Origin: Chitinophagales bacterium
Lineage (GTDB): Bacteria > Bacteroidota > Bacteroidia > Chitinophagales > UBA2359
NCBI GenBank assembly: GCA_041392475.1
Contig: JAWKLZ010000001.1
Span: 806,001 to 870,000 of the forward strand
Direction: 5' to 3'
Length of the DNA stretch: 64,000 nt
Positions within the stretch are counted from its first letter, which is position 1. Each line of letters starts with the position of its first letter. A program made the translations under genes and the position numbers. A model generated the notes under the pieces. That model did no database searches. It saw only the letters and a program-made list of their open reading frames with translations, and was not told where the DNA came from. This document shows, in pieces, positions 43,736 to 51,100 of the stretch.

Positions 43736-43955
43736 CTGACAATATTTTATTCAATTCTTCCATCGTCAATCCATTTGCTTGTGCTTCCTTGCTTGCTTCG
43801 TGCATAGTTTGAAGTAAGCGTTCTTTGGGGTTAGAAGTTAGCAATTCTTTTAACCACCTATTCACCAAAAAATCTATTTTATTTCTTGTTTTTTCATCAG
43901 CAGTCTGATAAGCGGCAACTGCTTCTTCATCGAGTTTTAATGTCAATTCTGCCAT
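43725..43955 (-). CDS. antitoxin of the PIN-domain toxin
   Basis: This 76-residue protein has an N-terminal strand-helix segment (MAELTLKLDEEAVAAYQTA) suited to DNA binding or dimerisation, and an acidic C-terminal helix (ASKEAQANGLTMEELNKILSDDE, in part) that would bind the toxin. It precedes and overlaps the PIN toxin gene by 11 nt, the usual order for such modules. It probably represses its own promoter. Confidence 0.8.
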   Translation of the reverse strand: MAELTLKLDEEAVAAYQTADEKTRNKIDFLVNRWLKELLTSNPKERLLQTMHEASKEAQANGLTMEELNKILSDDE

Positions 43956-44028
43956 TTTCCTTAATTTTTTGTTTTGACAAATACATACAATCCAAACACT
44001 ATTCTTGGAATCTTAGTTCTCTTCTCCA

Positions 44029-44065
44029 AAACTTTGTCAACAGTCGCAGACTTTGACAACAGTTG
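44029..44065. repeat. TTTGTCAAC-type repeat
   Basis: AACTTTGTCAACAGTCGCAG followed by ACTTTGACAACAGTTG pairs the same words as the repeat after kdsB (16855-16890). It lies between the antitoxin gene and the stop of the 186-residue protein gene. A related but decayed copy follows the truncated duplicate. Confidence 0.5.
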
Positions 44066-44176
44066 AGGGCGGTCATTCAAACGTCGACAAGTTTTTCAAA
44101 CATTGTCGAGTTTTCTCTTGATTAGTGTAGAGTTCGCTCAACGTCCGAAGGACTTGGCGACACTTGGAACGCCCCC

Positions 44177-44737
44177 CTACAAATACCTCACCCCAACAGA
44201 ATCAAACTTCCCAAGCAAAGCAATCAACAATTCCCCCTCCTTTTCATCCCCAATAGTCAACTGAATCCGCCGCATTTTCGGAGAAGAAACCGCCGAACTT
44301 TCAGACTCCAACTCCAATTCGGATTCAGATTCCTCCACCAATAAACTCCCCACAGAAGAATCCTCATGACTTGTCGACGACAAAGGCGAATCCATTCCTC
44401 CTATCGTTATCGCAGCCTGTTCCGCCTTCGCAAGCACCTCCTGCAATTCAGGCACAATAGCAGGGTGCGGATTGTCCTGCAATGCCAATTGTGCCAACTC
44501 GTTGGCTTCGGAGGGTTTTTGACAATCCAAAGCCAAAGTAGCCGCACTCCTCAAAAAAACGGAACGGGACAACTGATGGCTTTCTTCTTTCGGAATCGAC
44601 AAAGCGTAGGTGCGCTCCAAATTGTAGGCTTTTTGATAGAACAATTGTGCGGTCGTTTCATCCCCTCTTTTTTGGGCGAAAAAGGCTTCATCCACAAATT
44701 CCATCGCTATATCGTGCAAGGCTGCTAATTGATTCAT
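44177..44737 (-). CDS. helical-repeat protein of unknown function
   Basis: This 186-residue protein has a TPR-like helical N-terminal part (about 1-110: AQLFYQKAYNLERTYAL, SRSVFLRSAATLALDC, EANELAQLALQDNPHP). A Ser/Glu-rich linker follows (about 120-150), then a short conserved-looking end (MRRIQLTIGDEKEGELLIAL). The segment RSxxxRSAAxLALxC...EAxxLxxxALxxNP recalls hypothetical proteins common in cyanobacteria and Bacteroidota, of unknown function. No signal peptide. A truncated copy lies 1.1 kb downstream in the PIN operon. Its proximity to toxin-antitoxin and abortive-infection genes suggests, but does not prove, a defence link. Confidence 0.72.
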   Translation of the reverse strand: MNQLAALHDIAMEFVDEAFFAQKRGDETTAQLFYQKAYNLERTYALSIPKEESHQLSRSVFLRSAATLALDCQKPSEANELAQLALQDNPHPAIVPELQEVLAKAEQAAITIGGMDSPLSSTSHEDSSVGSLLVEESESELELESESSAVSSPKMRRIQLTIGDEKEGELLIALLGKFDSVGVRYL

Positions 44738-44978
44738 TTTTTTATGATTTTTGCTTTTGGGTTACTGAATTATACAACAACTATCTATATATTCTTACGT
44801 CTTTATTCTCTTATTGAAGCATATGCCTGATTACCAAAAAAACAATCCAACTCCAATGTTAGTTTTGTGAATTTTGAATGCAAAAAAGAAAAAAATACGT
44901 AACATTAGGGAACTAAATAACCATAGTATGGTGTTTAGATATTGATAATTAATTTTTAAACAAAAAAAATATTTTAAA

Positions 44979-45209
44979 ATGGGTAAAAATCAGCATGTTG
45001 TAAAAAAGGACAATAAGTGGTCTGTGAAAGGAGCAGGAAATTCCAAATCTACAAAAAAATTCAATACTCAAAAAGAAGCAATTAATTTTGCAAGAGAAAT
45101 TGCTAAAAATCAAAAATCTGACGTAGTAATTCATGGAAGAGATGGAAAAGTTAGAGATAAAGATAGTTACGGTAATGACCCAAATCCACCAAAAGACAAA
45201 AAACACTAA
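44979..45209 (+). CDS. DUF2188 protein
   Basis: This 76-residue basic protein matches DUF2188 along its length: HVVKKDNKWSVKGAGNSK, TQKEAINFAREIAKNQKSD, VVIHGRDGKVRDKDSYGNDP. The family is widespread and short, often found near phage, plasmid or defence genes, and has no known function. The gene is AT-rich like the rest of the 44.7-47.2 kb segment. An exact 57-bp tandem duplication follows it. Confidence 0.88.
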   Translation: MGKNQHVVKKDNKWSVKGAGNSKSTKKFNTQKEAINFAREIAKNQKSDVVIHGRDGKVRDKDSYGNDPNPPKDKKH

Positions 45210-45224
45210 TTATTAAATATTTGA

Positions 45225-45338
45225 AAATCATACAAAAATTAATCTTTTTTTATCGAAAATAAATGAAGATTAATTTTTAAGAAATCATACAAAAATTAAT
45301 CTTTTTTTATCGAAAATAAATGAAGATTAATTTTTAAG
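45225..45338. repeat. exact 57-bp tandem duplication
   Basis: Two identical 57-bp units (45225-45281 and 45282-45338) each hold an internal inverted repeat (AAAAATTAATCTT...AAGATTAATTTTT) able to form a hairpin. They sit between the DUF2188 stop and the AbiC-like gene. Perfect identity implies a recent event. Confidence 0.85.
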
Positions 45339-45352
45339 ATAAGAAAAAGTAA

Positions 45353-46118
45353 ATGACAGAAAAAAAAAATAAGGGAAATTAATTCAATTTTAGAAAAAGC
45401 TAAATGGTTGCTTGGAATTGGTATAGTAATAATAATAATGATGCCTTTTCTACTAACATTCGAGTATTTTCACGAACGATTTAATTTTAGCGAAACAGGA
45501 CAAATTGGAGATACAATTGGTGGAATTACAGCTCCGTTTTTGAATTTAATCGGAGCATTTTTAGTTTTTTATGCCTTAAAAGCTCAAGTAAAAGCAAATG
45601 AGTTAGTTCAACGTCAAATTGATAAGGAAAACAAATTAAAAGAATGCGAAACAGATGCCCAGAATCTTAATCAGTTGTATTCTTATCTACTTGAAAGTAT
45701 AAATACTTTTAAATTCACAACTTTACCAGTTCATGATTTAAGAAATGTAGAGGAAATAGATATAGAAGAAGAATTTACAGGTGGAGATGCTTTCTATCAT
45801 TTATTTTCTCAGATAAGATGCCATTACCACGGCACACCAGAAGAACTGCATAGCACACAAAGTGTTTCAGAACTTATGAGTATTTTAAAAATTATGGATT
45901 TAATTCTTAATAAGTTAAAAAATACAAAAAGCAATAATAAAGAAATTCTAAAAACACTTACAATACATTTATTTGATTATAAAATAATCACTCGAATAAG
46001 AGATGAAGAAATTGAAGATTTGAAAACTGATTATTGTGAAATTTGTAAATGCAATCACGGATTACCAGAAGAATTAAGAATTTTAATTTCTAAAATCAGA
46101 ATTAAAATAAAAGAATAA
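45353..46118 (+). CDS. AbiC-like putative phage abortive infection membrane protein, frameshifted at a poly-A run
   Basis: The long frame is open from a TTG at 45408. Two membrane helices (about LGIGIVIIIMMPFLLTF and APFLNLIGAFLVFYAL) flank the signature SETGQIGDTIGGITAPFLN. A soluble helical domain with a CxxCxC-like end (YCEICKCNHG) follows. The signature is typical of proteins annotated as putative phage abortive infection proteins. The natural start seems to be ATG 45353 (MTEKK). A run of ten A (45360-45369) puts it out of frame; nine A would restore a continuous start (MTEKKIREINSILEKAKW, in part). This could be a phase-variable tract, a mutation or a sequencing error. Confidence 0.7.
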
Positions 46119-46421
46119 ATATGTAATAAAATATTTATTTATATTTTTAAAATCGGAAACTATATTTCTAATTGTCCTTCATAAAGCTAACTCGTATGCT
46201 TAATACAGCATCATCATAATTCAATTCGAGATAGTTCTTCATAATTTGTATTATGGAAGAAACTGATGAATGGTTTTGTGAATTTTGAAGTAAGATACAA
46301 GCATTTATGAATGTTAGCTATCTAAATTTTACTTCAAATAACCCTGTGAAATATTTGGATATACATATTATTATATAAACAATTTAGTAGTGGTTATTAA
46401 AAACAAGAAAATCAAATTCAA
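46119..46421. other. intergenic region, AT-rich
   Basis: No ORF of note. A small hairpin lies near 46240-46260 (TTCATAAT and ATTATGGAA). Nothing else was recognised. Confidence 0.4.
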
Positions 46422-47087
46422 ATGACATTAATTACAACAGAGATAAGTAGTATTCAAGTAAAGTTAATGTACTTACACTTTAAAACTATAAAAATAAACG
46501 ATAGTATAAGTAGGGTTAAGTCGTTGAAATTTGAAGACTTAAAAACTCCAAAAGCAATAGCATCTAAAGGGGAATTAACTTATGATATAATTGATGTGAT
46601 TATCCTATTTGAAAATTATCATTCATTGACAGATAAACTATTGAAAAAGAATCATTTAGCTACATTAATGCCTGAAGAATTAAGATTAGAATTAAAGGAA
46701 TTAAGAAAAGTCATGTCAAAATGGAAGCACGTTAGAAATAAAATAGGTGGGCATCTAGACTTAGATGTAATTGAAGAATTTTGTGAAAAATATAATTATA
46801 AGGGAGTCTTTATTAGCCAAAATTTAGAAGCAGACTTTAAAGGAATCCTATTATTAATGATGTTAGAATCTGCAATTAATAGCACAAACGATAAATCCAA
46901 TCTATTCAATGAAGAATTAACTTTGACAAAACCACTTGATTTAAATAGGTTTATCGCAAAGTTTATGACTGATTGGAGGCTTTGCTTAAATATTTTCAAA
47001 CCAGTACAAGAATTTTTATATAGCCTTGGTAAATCTGAAAAATTGAGTTTAATAACTAAAGAGGATATTGGAATTATAAATTTTTAA
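46422..47087 (+). CDS. unknown helical protein with HEPN-like RxxxxxH motif
   Basis: This 221-residue protein is mostly alpha-helical with no signal peptide or membrane helix. I do not recognise the family. The central segment WKHVRNKIGGHLDLD contains R-x5-H, the spacing of the catalytic Rx4-6H motif of HEPN ribonucleases, and the surrounding helices (LRLELKELRKVMSKW before it) would suit that four-helix fold. Composition is AT-rich, like the neighbouring AbiC-like gene 303 bp upstream. A toxin or antiphage role is inferred from motif and location only. Confidence 0.62.
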   Translation: MTLITTEISSIQVKLMYLHFKTIKINDSISRVKSLKFEDLKTPKAIASKGELTYDIIDVIILFENYHSLTDKLLKKNHLATLMPEELRLELKELRKVMSKWKHVRNKIGGHLDLDVIEEFCEKYNYKGVFISQNLEADFKGILLLMMLESAINSTNDKSNLFNEELTLTKPLDLNRFIAKFMTDWRLCLNIFKPVQEFLYSLGKSEKLSLITKEDIGIINF

Positions 47088-47240
47088 AAAAAAACTATTA
47101 CTAATGAAATTCATAGATATGAAGTCTGCATAATTTCTTTTAATAGTAAATGCAATTCACTCATATGAAAAAAATAAAATTACGTGCGTTTGTAATATGT
47201 ACGGAACACTTTCAAAGTTTGAAATATAACAAATGCAAAG

Positions 47241-47280
47241 AAACCCCCAAAGCCTTTCTTCAAAAAAGCTTCGGGGGTTT
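47241..47280. terminator. terminator downstream of the A2M 3'-end fragment
   Basis: AAACCCCCAAAGC pairs with GCTTCGGGGGTTT (47241-47253 and 47268-47280, one G-T pair). It resembles the terminator at 48050-48084 that ends the TA module upstream of the intact A2M stop. Confidence 0.75.
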
Positions 47281-47327
47281 CCAAATTTAAATCCCTCCGA
47301 ATCCCAAAATTCCTGTTCCCATACACC

Positions 47328-47444
47328 CTACTCAATCACCACCCTAACCCCCTCCGAATGACTCGTAAACTCTGGAGCATACATACACTGCATCGTCGTA
47401 ATCCCATTGGAGAAATCCCCCTGATGCGTTGCCCAAAGCGGATA
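47328..47444 (-). pseudogene. 3'-end fragment of an alpha-2-macroglobulin gene
   Basis: On the minus strand this stretch encodes YPLWATHQGDFSNGITTMQ, then CMYAPEFTSHSEGVRVVIE and a TAG stop. It aligns without frameshift to the last 39 residues of the A2M protein at 48112-54318. At DNA level the copies differ at roughly one base in ten. The fragment starts abruptly at 47444, next to the RelE/ParE toxin stop. No start codon or upstream coding part is present. Confidence 0.88.
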
Positions 47445-47456
47445 TATTTTATAAAT

Positions 47457-47753
47457 TCAAAATTTATGACTATCGGGATTTTGCCTTGTGTCATATATGT
47501 ACAAGATAAGAATGGTTTCACCAATTAGTTGATAAACAAGCATATTCTGTCGACTCAAAGGATATTTTCGCACCTGACTTCTCTTTGCAGATTTCCTTCC
47601 TATATGTGGGAATTGGGACAATAGCAGCAGTTTACTCTCCACATTGTCAATAAATTTGGAAGCAATATCAACAGACCATTCCTCAGCCAGATAATGCACA
47701 ATATCGCTATAAGTTGATTCCGCATTTTGTGTCCATTCTATCTCATAAGCCAT
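47457..47753 (-). CDS. RelE/ParE-family toxin
   Basis: This 98-residue protein has the RelE/ParE fold: YEIEWTQNAESTYSDIVHYLAEEW, in part, then ASKFIDNVESKLLLLSQFPHIGRKS, in part, and YPLSRQNMLVYQLIGETILILYIYDTRQNP, in part. RelE members cleave mRNA on the ribosome, ParE members poison gyrase; the sequence does not decide, but the KYPLSRQN...YDTRQNP pattern is common for Bacteroidota ParE-like toxins. Its start overlaps the antitoxin gene by 16 nt. It lies directly beside the A2M fragment. Confidence 0.88.
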   Translation of the reverse strand: MAYEIEWTQNAESTYSDIVHYLAEEWSVDIASKFIDNVESKLLLLSQFPHIGRKSAKRSQVRKYPLSRQNMLVYQLIGETILILYIYDTRQNPDSHKF

Positions 47754-47986
47754 TGATGGTATTTTTTTTGGACTTCACTATGAGGAATAGTCTTCCCCTC
47801 TTTTACTTCTTGTAAAGATTTCTCAATACTTTTTTGTTGCTGAAAACTCAATTCATCCCAAAAATCATTATTAGCATCTGCTTTTTGTGCTTCCAATAAA
47901 GCCAAGTGCAACTCTTCCAAAATAGATTTATTCTGAATTTCTTCAATGATATTGTAGATATTTTGTTTGATTTCTAGTACTGTCAT
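47738..47986 (-). CDS. antitoxin of the RelE/ParE-family toxin
   Basis: This 82-residue helical protein has an N-terminal dimerisation segment (VLEIKQNIYNIIEEI) and the C-terminal toxin-binding signature FWDELSFQQQKSIEKSLQEV plus EGKTIPHSEVQKKYHQWL. It precedes the toxin gene and overlaps it by 16 nt. The signature is shared with the orphan antitoxin-like protein at 43075-43320. Confidence 0.85.
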   Translation of the reverse strand: MTVLEIKQNIYNIIEEIQNKSILEELHLALLEAQKADANNDFWDELSFQQQKSIEKSLQEVKEGKTIPHSEVQKKYHQWLMR

Positions 47987-48049
47987 AAAATTAAAATTTT
48001 AGGAAAAACAAACTTCTCCTGTATTTAGTTTCACAATCTATAAAAAGAA

Positions 48050-48084
48050 AAACCGAAGCTCCTCCTCAAAAAAAGCTTCGGTTT
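48050..48084. terminator. terminator at the 3' end of the A2M gene
   Basis: AAACCGAAGCT and AGCTTCGGTTT (48050-48060 and 48074-48084) form an 11-bp perfect stem. It lies 28 bp past the A2M stop and 64 bp upstream of the antitoxin start. Confidence 0.75.
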
Positions 48085-48111
48085 CCCCAAAAATATCTCA
48101 ATATTAATTAT

Positions 48112-51100
48112 CTACTCCCCAATCACCACCCTTATCCCCTCCGAATGACTCGTAAACTCAGGAGCATACATACACTGCATCGTCGTAATCCCGTTCGAGA
48201 AATCACCTTGATGCGTTGCACGTAGCGGATATTCAAACACATACGTACCCTTCGGCAGCCACGACATAAAGAAGTTGGTAGCCGCATCTTTGGTGCTTTC
48301 GTAGTAGCCCAAACCATCTTGGTACTTATAAGACGAAATCACGTTCATCGGCTCAAAACCCGAAGCCCGCATATCTTTCAGATGCACATATTCCATATCC
48401 CTATCCACCCGAATTTCGATGCGAACCTTCACCTTATCGCCCACACTGATTTTAGCGTTGTCGGTCAAAGGAGTCAATTTGGGGCCGTTTTTGGTATTTT
48501 CTTCGAGGAACAATTCCTTTTTGATAGAAAGAGGCGTTTCGGCGAAAGTGATTTTGTCGAGTTGCTCAAAATACTGCCAGTACATAGCACCCCAAGCCAC
48601 GCCCTTGTCGTTTTTCGTCACCGTCACCTTGCCCATGTCTGCGGTCACATCTTCGCCATCCCATGTTTTTTTGAAGTAGCCCGTACCCGCCTCCACGCTG
48701 ACCGTTGGGTCGTTTTTGGGGTCGAGTTTTTTGCCGCCCACGGTGATGGTCGCTATTTCGTCGCTTGACAACCAATCATCGCCCGTCAAAATCAGTGCGT
48801 AACAAGCCTCTGCCGTTGCTTTGGTCGTTTTCCAATCCTGCGTTTGTTTCTGCTTCAAAAGCCACACCTTCATGTCGTTCACCGATTTTTCGTCCTTCGC
48901 CACCTCATTGAAGGCTTCAATCAACAGCGATTGACTCTCAATCGGAGCTTGGTACCAATACCAACCGTTTGCCATATCTTTGAAGTACATACCCATTTCT
49001 TCGTTGTTGACCGAATTTTGGCGAAGGGATTCGATGATGCCATTTGCCGTTTTCGAGTCGCCATTTGTGAAGCGGTGAAGGGCAAGCGCAATCATTCCTT
49101 GCAGGTATTTGTTGTTGCTCAACCAATATTCGGCAGCCTGACCTTGATAGTAGTCAAAAGCCGTTTTGTAGGATTTGTCCACAGGAATGTCTTTGAAGAA
49201 AGAGCGGGCGTATAAATACTGAATCTGCACATTGCCGATTTGTTTTTCCTTCAAATTCGCCTTGTATTTCAATAAGTTGTCGTAATCCTCTTGAATGACC
49301 ATATCCAAATACTGCACCGCTTTTTGGGTCATGTTCCACGTATCGCTGTCCTCTCGCACGTTTTTGATGCCCAAATTGTCGAGGTGTCCCAAACCCGAAA
49401 CGATGTGCTGCGTAATGTAGCGGCTTTCGGGCATTCCTGGAAACCAAGACCATCCGCCATTGCTGACTTGCATTTGCTGCAATTGCTTCAAGGATTTGGT
49501 CAATTCGCTCCTCATTCGGTCGATGTCGAACAAAACACCCACTCTGCGTTTGCGCTCGCTTTCGTCTTTCGCCTGCAAAACCCATGGAGTTTCTTGCAGC
49601 AGCAAAGACTTCAATTCTTGGTTTTTTTCCAAATTCGACAACAATGCGCCCGATTCGTTTCCTGCGCCATCGTCCAAGGAAGCCGTTGCAGCAGCTTTTT
49701 CCCATTCTTTGAAAACGGCTGCAATTTTGGGGTCGGAGTTCGCAATGTGGGATGCGATGCTGTTGGCATAGAAACGGCTGAAAATCTGCTCGGCACATTC
49801 ATGCGGATATTCCATCAAGTAGGGCAATGCTTGAACGGCATACCATGCAGGTTGTGAAGTAAATTCAAGCGTCAATCTTTCGTTTTGAAGCGTAGAAGAC
49901 TGCTCGGATTTGTTCAGTTTTTCAAAGGTAAACTCCTTTGTGCCTTGTCCACGAACAGGCAAAGGCATACTTTCTGTCACCAACATTCGGTTGGTCAAAA
50001 CGGGAATCGAACTTTCTTCACCATCCGAAAACTTACCCGATTTCGCAATTACTCGATAGGTAACTGCTTGAATGTCTTTGGGTATCTTCAATTTCCAATT
50101 GACGGCAGTGCTTTGTTCGGCTTTTGCAGTGAAGTTGACGGAAGTCGTCGTATTGCCCAATTTTTTGTCAATCGGCTTCATGGTCAATGCGTCAAACAAT
50201 TGCAGAACAGCCGTTCCGTTCATTTCTTTGTCGGTCAGATTGGAGATTTTTGAAGCAAAAACGATGTCGTCGCTTTCTCTGAAAAAACGGGGTGCATTTG
50301 GCATCACCATTAGATCTTTTTGCGTCACAATTTCCTCAGTCATCTGCCCATACTTCAAATCTTTGGTGTGTCCAAACGCCATGAATTTCCAACGGGTCAA
50401 AGCTTCGGGGGCGGTAAATGACAACATCACTTCGCCTTTTTCATTCGTCCGCAATTCGGGGAAAAAGAAAGCCGTTTCGTTAAGGTTTGTACGCACTTGC
50501 ACATCTTCAAAATCAGTTTCGGTAGGTGTATCATCTCCTCCATTTTGATCTCTTTCTGCCCCATTTGCAGCTACCTTCAACTCATCGGCAGTAACAGAAT
50601 CATCCGCAATCTCAGCAGAAGAGTATTCCATTCCCGCAGACTCTTCCATTTCCATTGCAGGAGCAGCAGAAGGCATCGGTGCTTTTGACATAGCTTTATA
50701 CCTTCTTCCTTCACCAGCCAAAGCACCACCTGCTCTACCGTAATACCGATAACCATACAAACTAAAGTCAAACCAATTCAGTTGGTCGTAGTTTTGGTAT
50801 TCCAATCTGTGGTCATACTCATTCCAATTCTCAGCGTACAATTGGGAGTTGCCTACCCCAAAGCCACTATCTGATGAAAAACGGCTTTGTCCATAGTAGG
50901 TTGGGTAAATGCTGCCAAAACTCCATCCGTGGTATTTGAAGGCATCTAAAGATGCATCGTACATACTCGCTAAGAGTTCGGCGGCTACTTTTTCGCCCTT
51001 CATGCCACTGATTTTCACTGTCCATTGCTCCTCTGCGCCAGGATAAAGTTTGTTGCGAAAGCTAGATAGTTCAATTTTGAGGTCTTTGTTGTTCCACGGA

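Larger units (their letters stand above)
47088..47456. other. intergenic region with terminator and gene fragment
   Basis: This 369-bp gap holds AT-rich sequence (to about 47230), the terminator at 47241-47280 and the alpha-2-macroglobulin 3'-end fragment at 47328-47444. No separate gene was found. Confidence 0.6.

Noticed and set aside
47336..47524. 62-codon minus-strand frame
   Set aside because: It runs in the wrong frame over the toxin end and the A2M fragment. The fragment's homology is in another frame.
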